64,000 nt of DNA, from positions 62,001 to 126,000 of the forward strand of contig CANSGD010001036.1 in the NCBI GenBank assembly GCA_947645195.1, read 5' to 3'. This document shows positions 1 to 10,370 of this stretch, piece by piece. Under the pieces are notes generated by a model. The model was not told the origin of the DNA. It did not search any database and saw only the letters and a program-made list of their open reading frames with translations. This stretch comes from Patellifolia procumbens (taxonomy: Eukaryota > Streptophyta > Magnoliopsida > Caryophyllales > Amaranthaceae). Made by a program: the position numbers and the translations under genes. Every line of letters begins with the position of its first letter. Positions within the stretch are counted from its first letter, which is position 1.

Positions 1-2
1 CA

Positions 3-122
3 AAGGATATTTTAATTGAAAAGGGGCCTATAAGAGAAGATAATCTTGTTTTTCCCATGAATGATGATGAGAAGCTAATTTTTTGTATCCGAGTCTTGTT
101 AGAAAAGACATTGTTGACTTAA
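3..122 (+). pseudogene. Possible remnant of a hAT-type (TTF zinc finger) transposase
   Basis: Forty sense codons from base 3 end in TAA at 120-122. The peptide contains EKGPIRED followed by FPMND, which resembles the start of the TTF-type zinc-finger domain found in plant hAT transposase relatives. No zinc ligands or downstream hAT domains follow, so at best this is a truncated relic cut by the window edge. Recognition is from memory of the family and is weak; it could be chance. Confidence 0.3.
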
Positions 123-547
123 TGTAATAACGCATATTATTCTACGTAATATTTCTAAGTGTTTAATCAGAAATCACGGTTCAAAATTTTTTTTAGCTGG
201 GGCACCATTTTATTATTTTGCCTAGGGCCTCCGGAATGTCAGGAACGGCACTGGAGCTTATGAACATTGGATTCAACCACAAAATTTTAAATAATCCAAT
301 ATTACATCATTGACAAGAATACGCGAATTTATAAGTATTTCCCGACGCCACTTCATTCTTTTATTCGTCTTTTTTTAGTTCTATTGCGTGATTTATCATT
401 CACAGGGGTTGCATTATATACATTTTCATAAGTTTTCCTCCTAGCTTTCTGCAATGAGTTGTAGTTGTGGTCCTTTCTCTCACTTCATCTTTACCTAATT
501 GAAGTGAATTGAACTGAAAACAACTAAAATAAATATAATTTAACTTA

Positions 548-680
548 GGGTCTGTTCTCCCCAACTTATTTTCAATTCAGTTCCGTTCAGTTCAGTTCAA
601 TACTTTTACTCTCACATATCACTATTCAACCAGTTCAATTTAATTCAATTTAACTGTTTTACGTCAAAGAGAATAGGCCC
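548..680. mobile_element. Small MITE with GGGYCTRTTCTC inverted ends
   Basis: The left end GGGTCTGTTCTC pairs with the right end GAGAATAGGCCC, and both sides are flanked by TA (546-547 and 681-682). The body has short CAGTTCAGTTCA runs. The same type of body and ends (GGGCATGTTCTC) occurs at 9991-10104 inside the Helitron, so this is a family with more than one copy. Superfamily is uncertain; a TA duplication would suit Tc1/mariner, but the second copy does not show a clear TA. Confidence 0.6.
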
Positions 681-1216
681 TAATATGTTTGTTTTGATTC
701 TTTTGAAAATATTAGAATTTTTTAATTTCTTCAATATATAATTAACATATTAAAGGTTAAAGTTGTGTATTAGCAAAGTAAAAATCAAAATGTTGAAAGT
801 TTTAGAAAAAGGAGTTATTTACGTTGTTCTAGGAATCCTGGCCCACCCCCGCAATAGGGGCTAGAACAAAAGGGTGGAAAGTATAGTATAATGTTAAATT
901 GTTAACAACTCCACGTGAAAGAAGGAAAAGCTTTGTTATCAAAGACTACATGGGATCCGTATTTGCAGATAGGCAAATGAAATGAGATATACTACAATAT
1001 AGTAGTTGAAAGTTCAAGACATAAAACATAGATAGTAGTCAATTACCCATCAATCAGGAGATATAACTAGGCTTTACAGAATGAGCAAAAGAGGCACTAG
1101 AATTATAGCAAGATATTGGTAATATAGTGTGACAAAGACAAAGCAATTAAGCAAAGCAGATATAGAAATAGAAATAGAAAAAATAGAAAGATGGTTGAGT
1201 AAGATAGATAACATAC

Positions 1217-1306
1217 AGCAAGAATGAGGACAGCACAGACGGCAGTAGTGGTTAAGAAAACGAGTTGGTCATGGTTGCAGCATTTCTTCAGTTCCCAATT
1301 TGCCAT
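1217..1306 (-). CDS. Peptidase M50B-like membrane protein, first coding exon only
   Basis: Read on the minus strand, the ATG at 1306-1304 opens 30 codons beginning MANWELKKCCNHDQ and ending in a hydrophobic run (AVCAVLILA). This matches my memory of the conserved N-terminus of plant peptidase M50B-like proteins, small multi-pass membrane proteins related to site-2-type metalloproteases. The reading frame runs on to 1103, but the conserved part stops exactly at GCT followed by GTATGT, a good splice donor, so translation beyond 1217 is probably intron. The first transmembrane helix starts here; the HEASH-type zinc motif lies in later exons, which should be left of the window. Its promoter faces right, toward the repeats, so it is divergent from the DnaJ gene. 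Exact function of this family in plants is not established. It could instead be a stranded exon of a disrupted gene. Confidence 0.65.
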
Positions 1307-1560
1307 CTTTTCTTTTTTTGAGTTTATTTACTCTGCTGAATTACTGCCTTTCACTCTCACTCACTCACTCACTCACTCACTCACTCACTCTCTCTCTCTC
1401 TCTCACGCTTTCATGAGGATGAATGGAAGATTGGCCTCGAGATTGAGAAGCTACTGCCCACTGCGGACGCGGTTATTAATTCTATGATTTTCGAGAAGCT
1501 GGCATTTTAAAGACTTGCCTCCCCATCTCTCCCTGTCTCTCTCTCCGATCTTAAGCGGGA
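1307..1560 (-). promoter_or_regulatory. 5' UTR/promoter-proximal region of the M50B-like gene
   Basis: On the minus strand this lies immediately upstream of the start codon. It contains a GAGA tract and a GTGA tetranucleotide run (complement of 1353-1404), a kind of purine-rich repeat frequent in plant 5' leaders. No TATA box can be assigned with confidence. Confidence 0.35.
1353..1404. repeat. (TCAC)n followed by (TC)n microsatellite
   Basis: About nine perfect TCAC units run into about eight TC units. It lies in the presumed 5' leader of the M50B-like gene. Confidence 0.9.
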
Positions 1561-1622
1561 GAAGAGAACTGCTGATATCAAAGAAACGATTTTTTTTTTT
1601 GAAATAGGAAAATGAAAGAAAC

Positions 1623-2158
1623 AGGTTTAAGATAGGGGAAATTTCAAGTGATATATTCTTGAGAATTTTATTTGGTACACAAAATATAAGTTTGTTCTAA
1701 ATGATACCACTAAACTTGATCAAAGTGTAAATTGTAACATTGTCGTTAGTTTATAACTTAATTTAACTCTTATTTTAACGTAATTATAAGGAGAATTTTT
1801 CGGCATGCAAACTAATGCACGCAAACCGAGGAAAATCTGATCGCTTTTTTTTTTTGCAAATTTCAACCTCAATTAAGCCCGATCAAGGCTATAAAAGATC
1901 TGGTCTGAAGACAAAATTTTAAAAAAAGAACGACCATATATTTGCCACAATTTGCTTGCATTGGTTTGCTTGCCGAATTTTTTTTCTTATAATTAGGTTA
2001 AACTAAGTTATTAACGTTGAAACTACAGGCAATATCACGATGTACACTTTGATCAAGGTTTAGTAATATCATTTGAAACAAACTTATTTTTTTGATACTA
2101 AATGGAATTTCAAATTCTTGAGTGGTACCATTTAGAATTTTTCAATAAAATAAAATAT
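1623..2158. mobile_element. Fold-back element, near-palindromic, with 14-bp flanking direct repeat
   Basis: The arms are imperfect inverted repeats of more than 200 bases each: ATAAGTTTGTT followed by a TTGATCAAAGTGTA block near 1688-1730 is matched in reverse complement near 2048-2092, and TTCGGCATGCAAAC at 1799-1812 is matched by the complement of GCTTGCCGAA near 1968-1977. The identical 14-mer AAAATGAAAGAAAC sits at 1609-1622 and 2159-2172. There is no coding capacity. The long inverted arms suggest a Mutator-type MITE, although 14 bp is long for a MULE duplication and the outermost bases of the two arms do not pair well. Confidence 0.65.
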
Positions 2159-2172
2159 AAAATGAAAGAAAC

Positions 2173-3436
2173 GATAAAATACAGGGTCCAATTTACTCCC
2201 TTCTCCATATCCCCTACCTCTAGTAAATCGGTCGTTCGATTTGGTTTGGATAAGGTAATTTTCGAGGGTTTGATTCGATTATAAGGATTATCAAATCTGG
2301 TTGGTTACGGGTCAACACCATATTAGTTTATTTTCGGGTGAGGTCTATTTTGGATAGAACTGTTGTCAGTTAGAACCAAATTTGTAATTTTTGTTCTATA
2401 AATTCGAGTATAAATCAGATCAATTTCTTATCTTTGGGTTGTTCAAGTTTTAAAATTTGGTCACTTCCACTTAAAACAAAATAGCCTCAAGATATTATCA
2501 GGCATTTTGAATTCGATGTAGTCATTCTATGTAAGTGTACCATTTATTTAAAAATGTTTTAATATTAAAAATTATGATTATCATTATTGGTATTGTAATA
2601 ATACAAAAAGTAAAGATTATCGAATAAAATAATAAAAGTTCTGGTCAAATTTACTTTGGGTTACTTCTGTTTTTCGATGACAATCTGCTGGGGTAAATTC
2701 AGGTGCTAGGTCAAACTAGTTTTAAATAAGGTTTGGGTCAATTCAAGTTGATTCATGATTCTAGGTCATTTTCGGATCAATAATTTTGAGTCCAATTTCG
2801 AGTCTCAGATTGGATCAGTCGATTTGCATTGTTATGATCATTTTTGCCAATTCTACTAGACCCTTTATTGTACATACTTTTTGGCTTTCCATCAAAATAG
2901 TTTAAAAACTTGATCAATAAGTAGTTTTTTCTAAGAAATGAGTCATTCTTTCATTAAAAAGTTTGATGTTACAAGAATTATTATTAAAGGAGAACGTCAG
3001 TAGCTATATGGGAAGGATTCGCTGAAAATCAATGCTAGACTGAGAACTGAAAATAGGAACACAGAGTCGTTAGACGGGCAAGTTTTTTGTTCGTAGAATA
3101 AAAAGTAGCCAATAATGAAACACACAAACTTATGTAAGATCAAACTTGTATGACTACTAAGAAACAAACACTTACTTCTTCTACATTAGTAGCTACTAGA
3201 TTCATATCAAATCCATTGAACATATTAGCTACTAGAAGCCCAGCATTCTTATGAAATTCTAATTTCCTAAAATTTATACTTGTGTAAGTTCGTGTGTTTA
3301 GGAGTCTTATGCTTTTCCTTTACAGGTGCGAGACCAGATGCAATGCTTCAAGTTTTAAACGAAAATTCACACTTACTAGTACACCCTTACACTTTACAAT
3401 GTGCTAGTACTCTATATCTACTTAAAAGTACCCCTT
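2173..3436. other. AT-rich intergenic sequence
   Basis: No gene recognised. Part of it (about 2220-2850) is rich in short GGTTTGG, GGGTCAA and TTCGAGT-like phrases on one strand, as in decayed repeats. Short open frames here have no recognisable motif. Confidence 0.4.
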
Positions 3437-3445
3437 TTTTACTTA

Positions 3446-3850
3446 GAAAAAATTATCAGAAAATATCAAGGTTATAGCACTTTTTCAAAATAAATACCAA
3501 GGAATTGCGAAATGTGAAACAAATACCAATAAGTTATGTTTTTCTTAGAAATCCATACCAACTAACAAATATCCGTCCATTTTTCCGGCACTTTCTCACC
3601 CAAATTTAACTCACCTTAAATTGTCTGTTGTTCATAGATGAAGTTGAATGGAGTTCAGTTAGTTGGTATTGATTTCTAAGACGGAAAAATAGAAGGATAT
3701 TTTTTATTTGGTATGGATTTCTAAGAAAAACATAACTTTTTTTAGGGTTAAGAAAAACATAACTTGTTGGTATTTATTCTACATTTCGCAGCTCCTTGGT
3801 ATTTATTTTGAAAATGTGCTAAAAACTTGGTATTTTCTGACAATTTTTCC
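3446..3850. mobile_element. Mutator-type MITE with 9-bp target-site duplication
   Basis: Long inverted arms: GAAAAATTATCAGAAAATA at the left is mirrored by the complement of the right end CTGACAATTTTTCC and its inner sequence. Inner segments containing AAATAAATACCAAGGA and TTATGTTTTTCTTA also pair. The 9-mer TTTTACTTA flanks both sides (3437-3445 and 3851-3859). Long arms with a 9-bp duplication are characteristic of MULE-derived MITEs. No coding content. Confidence 0.75.
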
Positions 3851-3859
3851 TTTTACTTA

Positions 3860-5063
3860 CTTGTAACCCCTAGCAAATGTGAATTTAGCACAATAGCCCA
3901 TCTATTTTCTTGATGTACCCCTTTCTTCTTGTCATTCTCCTTGTTTATCAATTTGTGGACGTTTGAGATAGATGATTGCTTAATTTGAAGTAGAATGTAA
4001 ATATCCTTTTCTAACTAGATGTACCCCTTTCACTTTGATGTAATTCGGTGTTTGACTATTGGTGGGTAAACTATTTGAAAAAAAAAAATTACTACATGAG
4101 AGTTTCGTATATTTTAACGTCACCACCCCTTCTACTTAATTGTAACTCTTTTTCCTTCTTATCTTTATAGATCCTAAAACCTTAGCTTAATTGGTAGTGC
4201 ATTGTGCAAATGCACAATTTGTATGGGTTCGAAACCTGCATAGGTTAATTATATAGTTATCATTTTTTTTAAATCTAAGCTTAATTTTGCATAGCTTTAG
4301 GGTGCATTTTGGATAGGGGGATTCAAGAAAGGGAAAGAGAATGAAAATCTTTGTTACCTTTACAAGAATTATTACATTTGTTGTTTAATTTATAGTTTAA
4401 TTTTACTCTTTAGAGTGGCATTTCCGTCTCTATTTCCGCTACCACTATTTATTTCTTTATTTCTTTTATTTTGGTTCTTTTTCATAGTTAGCATTTGACG
4501 GGATGTTACAAAGCCGATACGTTATTACACGAGCGATAATACTTTGCTTTTCTCTATTTTTGGCTGTTAAATATATGTTTTATAAATGAGAGGATTGTCG
4601 AGGTGTTACAAGCACCCCTAGAGTAAGAGATAAAACTACATTAAAAATGATACAATTAGTTTGTCATACTTAAATTAGGAATTTAGTACTTCTGCTGCAA
4701 TCTAGAACATCCGGGAATAATAGTTTGTAAGTTGAAACACATGAGATCTCCAAACGAATAGTTAAGTTGTCAAATGTTCTAAAGAGGTGTTTGGTATATG
4801 GATTTGACAACGGGGATAGGGATAGATTTGTCCAATCCATTGTTAGGGATAGATTGGGAATAAGTTTTCAACAAGTAATAAAATTATCAAATTACCTTTA
4901 CTAACTTTTCTTAATCTCCCTGCCTATTTCTTTTGATTAAGGTCAATTTAGTCTTTTTCACTCTATCTCATATCCCCATCTCATATAGTTATATCTTCCT
5001 CCGTGCTATAATCTTTATGGAATAACTATCCAATTTTTCATGATTCTATCCTAATAAAATTAA
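3860..5063. other. Intergenic sequence with a tRNA-like segment
   Basis: No protein gene recognised. Apart from the tRNA-like segment at 4178-4246 it is AT-rich, with fragments such as the 4790-5060 stretch that look like decayed repeat. Confidence 0.4.
4178..4246 (+). repeat. tRNA-like sequence, probable SINE head or tRNA pseudogene
   Basis: It contains TAGCTTAATTGG (4183-4194), a fit to the RNA polymerase III A box, and GGTTCGAAACC (4226-4236), a perfect B box, 31 bases apart as in a tRNA. The outer AACCT (4178-4182) can pair with AGGTT (4242-4246), and TTGTGC AAAT GCACAA forms a hairpin where the anticodon arm should be, but its loop is too short for a working tRNA. A T-rich run follows at about 4261-4270. 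I favour a tRNA-derived SINE or relic over a functional tRNA. Confidence 0.5.
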
Positions 5064-5068
5064 CAAGT

Positions 5069-6536
5069 TGACACTGTCGTTGCACGTGTCAAATTAATAA
5101 CCTAACTTAGCCTAATATAGGGCAAGAAAGGGTCGAATCCACGAGGAAGCAATGATTAATCAAGGGTTGAATGCGATTTAGCAAGCTAAGCCTATTTTTG
5201 GGGTTTTTTGAAATTAGTGAACAACTAAGAAATTAGGAACTAAGAAACTAAAAAATAGAGTAAATGATTCGAATTAAACTATATTAAGAGGACACTAGGG
5301 ATAGGGGATTCACGAGCTAATAATTAATTAAGCAAATTGTCAAGCCAAGGGGATTCATTAGGGTCGATTAGGGGACTAAGTTACTCAAATATTTCCTAAT
5401 TACTCTCTCGAGCTAATTAGGAGGACCTAATCAACCAATTTTACCTATTCTCAAGGTAAAATTAGTCAACCAAGTATTTCCACAACTCATAGTGATTCAA
5501 TTGAGGTCCTTGGAAGTCAACACCTATTCTCATGGTGAAGTAAACCTAAAATTTAGCTAAAGGTCTATCTAAGGTTTCATTTCTCAATCCTTCACCTTAG
5601 ATTTCCACAACAATTTCAAATGGTGATCAATCAAATAAACAAGACAATGAAATTAGCTAGACAACACAATCTCACCCAAATCACACCCCCAAGCTTGACT
5701 TTCAAGGTCAACACATGATTAGCAAGTTCATCCCCTTCCCCTAGCTACTAATCTACTCACTAGCCATAGAAAGGAATAAATAAAAAGCTTGAAGCAACAA
5801 TGGTGAATATCATATTTAATAAGGTAATCATGAACTAATCAATACTAAAGCAAGGTAAAACAAGTATAAAAGTAAATAAAGAGAAGAGATAGAAGAAATA
5901 CTCAAAGATAGATAGTAATCAAATGCAAAAACTCCATTAAAAGAGCTTCAAAACTTCAATATTCAACTTCTAGATCTACTTTCTCTCACTAGATTCTACT
6001 TCTCTCTCTAAAAACACTCTCTAATTAAAACTAATTTAAAATTCAGAATATAAAGCTTCTTTTATTATTATTACAAAAATGGTTTTTATACCCCAAAGTA
6101 CTAAGGGCAAAGCCATAAAAGACAAAATCGAAACCGTCCAAAAAAACCCAAAGCGAAACCGAAATCGACCGAAATAAAACTGAAATCGACCGAAACAAAG
6201 CCGAAATCGACCGAAACTGGAGCGACTCGCTCCAAAAACAATGGAGCGCCCGCTCTAAGGTCGCTCCAGCCCCGCTCCATATCTGCTGAGCGGTCGCTCC
6301 TTAGCAAATGGAGCGACTACTCCCCTGTTCTTAACCATTTCAACATGCCTAAGCAAGCAAGACTTGAAACGGGGTTAAATATAGGGGAGGGGGATGCGAA
6401 TGCTCTAAAAACTAACGCCAAACATACAATCATGAAAAAGGATGTAAAAGGAAAAGAAAAGGGAACTACATGGCCTAAAATGCAACTACATGACCTAAAA
6501 CTAATCCTAATTAATGGGTCTAAAACCCACTTGTCA
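5069..6536 (-). mobile_element. Solo LTR, minus orientation
   Basis: The ends are TGACA (5069-5073) and TGTCA (6532-6536), flanked by the 5-bp duplication CAAGT (5064-5068 and 6537-6541). No internal retrotransposon domains are present, so it is a solo LTR. The complement of GGGTCGAATCCACGAG near 5130 gives the GTGGATTCGACCC phrase also seen near the 3' end of the LTR at 17578-19204, which fixes the orientation as minus. A TATAAAAA-like box lies on the minus strand at 6090-6083, downstream (in LTR sense) of a GGAGCG/CGCTCC cluster. Confidence 0.75.
6218..6316. repeat. GGAGCG/CGCTCC inverted-motif cluster in solo LTR
   Basis: Within about 100 bases there are at least seven copies of GAGCG or its complement CGCTC, including the palindrome GGAGCGACTCGCTCC. 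Just beside it (about 6158-6217) GAAATCGACCGAAA is repeated three times. In LTR sense this lies about 130-230 bases upstream of the TATA-like box, so in U3. Confidence 0.7.
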
Positions 6537-7144
6537 CAAGTCCCCTTAACAACCAAGGGATATGTAATACCCCGAATTTTGATAAATTAATAAATTATTT
6601 TATTTGTATTAAAAAACGTTTCAATATGATTTTTCTTTGATTTATTTTGATTTATTTTAAATTATTTGAAAAACATTTATTATTTTAATGATATAATATT
6701 ATTTCTATTATTAATGTTATTATTTCATATTGAAATTATTTTAAAGAAATATTTTGAAATTTAATTCATTAGAATGTTATTTTATGTACATCTTATGTAC
6801 TTAGCTAATTTGATGTACAACTTTTTAAAGCTTGATTTTAAAATTACTACTCATACCACTTATCACCCATTATCCATCACTTATCACTTATCACCTATCA
6901 CCCAACTCAAAGCTCTTATCACCCTCATCTTCACCTTCCTTCTTCACCCAACAACCATTAATGGTTTCTCCAAAATCTCAAGCAAACCATAACTTCCCAC
7001 TTGCAAATCAGATTTTCCCCACTTGCAAAATCAGATTTTCCACTCCAAAATCTGTCCAAGACCAACTCCCTAGTCAAACAAGCAATCCCTCTTCAACCTC
7101 CATACTACCCTCACCATTCTACTAAAAATCAGATTTTCCCCTCC

Positions 7145-7152
7145 TATAAATA
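7145..7152 (+). promoter_or_regulatory. TATA box of left LTR
   Basis: TATAAATA, 582 bases from the LTR start, in a context conserved in the right LTR. Transcription of the element would begin about 30 bases downstream. Confidence 0.6.
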
Positions 7153-8438
7153 CCCAACTCAACCCACTTAATTGATCAAGCAAACACCATTCAGGTTTGC
7201 TTCACTTCTTCTTCCTCCTTCTCTTTAATTTCTGATTATGTTAACCACCATTAAAATAAAACTAAAGCTTAAAACTACCTTTAAAACACAACCACAAAAA
7301 CAACCACCACCAACCGCCGCCGCACGGCAGCAGCGGCCACCACCGCGCAGCAACAACGCAGCTCTCCCCCCCTTTTCGCTGCTGCCACAACGCAGCCCAG
7401 CCACCACAGAAACGCAGCCTTGCTGCCGCCAGACCAGCCACGCACGCCCAGACCACCAGCCACCCTCCGACCGCCCAAATTAGTCGGAAACCGGCACCAA
7501 AATCCGGCAGCCCCTTCCCCTCTGTCTTTCCTTCCTTCCTTCCTCTTCTACTATTTCTTTCTTTTATTTCCTTCCCATATTTTTGTTTTCACTTAAACTA
7601 ACCCAAAGTCTACTCCTTTTATTTTAATTTGACCCAAAGCCCAATCCTACTCCCTCCCAAATCAGATTTTAATTCTAAAGTTAGCCCAACACTTTAAATA
7701 AATGACCCATCCTTCTTTGTTAGTTGTTTTGTTTAATTAAAATAAAACTTTCATTTTAAGTTTATTATTACTATTAATGTTTATTAACTTTTCATAACTT
7801 AAAAATATTTCTAAGTTTCTAAAATAAAATAATGAATATATTGAAGTTGATTTTCTATGTTTATATAAATTATTTATAACGTTTAAGTTAAATAAATATT
7901 AAATATGAAATAACGTTTAAGTACTTAAAATGATTTTTATAAATAATTCAAGGTACTTAAACTTCGATTTATAAACTTCTTTAAACAATGAGTTTCTTCA
8001 AGTTATTTAAATTATTTAAGTCATTTATTTATGAAATCATAAGGGGTTATTTAGGAAACTAACTTTAGATTTCGCTTAATTGTAGACTCCGATTGCGTAG
8101 ACGAGATTTCCAAGAGTGTTAATTCGTTCGTGATTTAGTTTCAAGCACGCTTCAAGAGGTAATTACCAATGTTCATCCACAAGTAGATTCCGTAAAATAA
8201 AACGATTTAACCATGAGATTATGTGAATTAATGATGTGATTATGTGATAATAAAGTTAATATGTGGGTTTTGATTATGGATTAGTTATGGTGATGATTAT
8301 CAATTTAAGTATGAATTATGAGTAACAAAATGGATAACAAGTGTGGATTGAGATTTCCGAACCATGAATATGGAAGTTAGATTATGGACTATGACAATGA
8401 CTATTATGACGGAATTTAAAATAGTAAATTAAAATCTT

Positions 8439-8576
<138 letters not shown>

Positions 8577-9023
8577 ATCGTTATTATTTAACATGGTTAT
8601 TATAATCGTTATTAATAATTATGGAAGTTATAAACGGAAGTTGACATTGTGATAATGGAAATGTTTACGAGTTAATGTAACCAAGTGATGGTTGAGAATA
8701 TGGATATGCTATCGGAATTAGCTATGTATGAAATGAGTTATGGAATTGGAGTAACATTTTTCACTCTCAGTTAAAAGAACGATATATATGTGAACGTGTG
8801 ATATGTGATAACTTAAAGTAAAAGATATAAATCACTTAAAGTGAAATAAAGGAAGGAAGTGATGAACAAGTTTCCCTGTATGGGAGGTTCAGCGGCCACC
8901 TACATGTTCTTTTGTTACTATGCTGATTTTTCTGTTATTTGTCTTCCTTCTATCTTGATGTGTTTCCAAGTTAGAAGGGGTGTGCACACTAGGGACTCTG
9001 TTTTATGGCCAATGTTACTTTTA

Positions 9024-9134
9024 GTGGGTAGTTTACGAGGTGTATCACCGGCCCACTGTGTGAGTAGTTAACGAGGTGTATCACCGGCTCACACTCTTTA
9101 AGCAAGTAGTTTACGAGGTGTATCACCGTCTTGC
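9024..9134 (+). repeat. Three tandem 33-nt hairpins with covarying stems (left LTR)
   Basis: Units at 9024-9056, 9060-9092 and 9102-9134 share the core TAGTTTACGAGGTGTATCAC with one change in the second unit. Outer stems are GTGGG/CCCAC, GTGAG/CTCAC and GCAAG/CTTGC, so each unit pairs with itself although the stem sequence differs. Stems extend outward to AGTGGG/CCCACT, GTGTGAG/CTCACAC and AGCAAG/CTTGCT. An inner GGTG-TAT-CACC can also pair. They lie in the presumed R/U5 part of the LTR, so in the RNA leader. Confidence 0.85.
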
Positions 9135-9990
9135 TAGCGTTCTCCTTCCCTTCCGTAAATAAAATAAAATATTGTTATGTTAATGTGATCTATTAACTGT
9201 ATGTATTTATGTGCTATGCTTTTCAACTCGACTTATATATTGTTTTCAACGTAATTTAAACTTAAGTACTTTACGAGATGGAGTTGGAATTACTCAGTTT
9301 ATCTGATTTTTGGGAGCTCGTCTCTCTTGTCTTTTTCAATGTTTATTTGCAGGTGGGTGATTGAGGGGAATTATGAGAGATCAACTAGAAGTTGTCATCC
9401 ACCTATTTAATATTTTGTTTCCGTTGGAACTCTGAAACACTTAGTATTTAGTATTTAACGAACTAGCTTAAATTAGTTGTAAGGATTTTGAATTAAAGTT
9501 TGGAATAAATATGTTTTAGTTACTTAGCCTTGCACTTAATTCGAAGGAGTTGAGTGCGGCGGTAACGCTCCATCCAAATCGAACCCTCGTTGATTTCCCC
9601 TCAAACGAGTTTTATTAATATAACTAGTTTTAAACCCGTGCAAAAGCACGAGAATATTTTTGTCAAAACGATTAATTAAAAGACCTTCATGCATTAGTGC
9701 GTGCATGATAAATTTTGAATCTATAATACTATTTTGTTAATTCTTCTAATTACTTGAACAATATCAAAAAAAAACTAATATGCTTATTCAATAATTAATT
9801 TTTACAAATCAAAGACAATAAATATCTAATATGTATTAGATCCGTGTAAATTGGGTAATCTATCTAATCCATGCTCTCTCAAGTCTCAACACTCTTCTTC
9901 TCTCTCCTCTTTTCTACCGTCTCCAAAAAAGGGTCAAGGTGGTGAGCAATCAATCTTCTTTCTTGTTTTTTAAATTTTTATATGCTTTTA

Positions 9991-10104
9991 GGGCATGTTC
10001 TCTTCGGCATAAAACAACTGAACTGAACTGAATTGAAATGAATAGTGATATGCGAGAGTGAAAGTATAGAATTGAACTGAAAATAAATTTGGGAGAACAT
10101 GCCC
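9991..10104. mobile_element. MITE nested in the Helitron
   Basis: Perfect terminal inverted repeat GGGCATGTTCTC / GAGAACATGCCC around a body with CTGAACTGAACTGAATTGAA, like the element at 548-680. A target duplication is not clear (TTTA on the left, TTGA on the right). This is a third level of nesting: MITE in Helitron in LTR. Confidence 0.7.
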
Positions 10105-10370
10105 TTGATTTCTACGTCTGTAGACTTATACGCTCCATGGCCTCTATCCTTCTCCTAACTCATCTTGCTACTCAGAATACTCACTCCCCACCCACTTCAA
10201 TTAAATGCATGGCGGTTACACCACTCCTTTGCAATCTCCACTCCTCTCGCATACCATCTTCTTTACTTCTCTTTATTTCTTCTCCTGGAACGTCTCTACT
10301 TCACCATCATCAAACCCACTTCTAACAATCCACCATCATCCATCCCTAACCTCATCATAAGACCATTCAC

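Larger units (their letters stand above)
1..1210. other. Presumed first intron of the M50B-like gene
   Basis: If the exon at 1217-1306 is real, everything to its left down to base 1 would be intron 1 on the minus strand, opening with GTATGT (complement of 1211-1216). I searched the minus strand by eye for the expected next exon, which carries the HExxH-type metalloprotease motif, and did not find it. The stretch holds one MITE (548-680) and a possible hAT relic (3-122), otherwise AT-rich sequence with no recognisable gene. Confidence 0.5.

Noticed and set aside
1103..1216. Extension of the M50B-like exon into a 67-codon frame
   Set aside because: Similarity to the family ends at the GTATGT donor; the remainder is low-complexity hydrophobic sequence, most likely intron.
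4178..4246. Functional tRNA gene
   Set aside because: The anticodon arm cannot form a seven-base loop and the acceptor stem is only partly paired.
7225..7483. Overlapping frames on both strands in a GC-rich block, also at 22476-22931
   Set aside because: Low-complexity CAG/CCG sequence of the LTR leader with indels between the two copies that shift frame.
8859..9071. 70-codon frame repeated exactly at 24150-24362
   Set aside because: Conservation is explained by the two LTRs being copies; the hairpin array falls inside it and no protein motif is seen.
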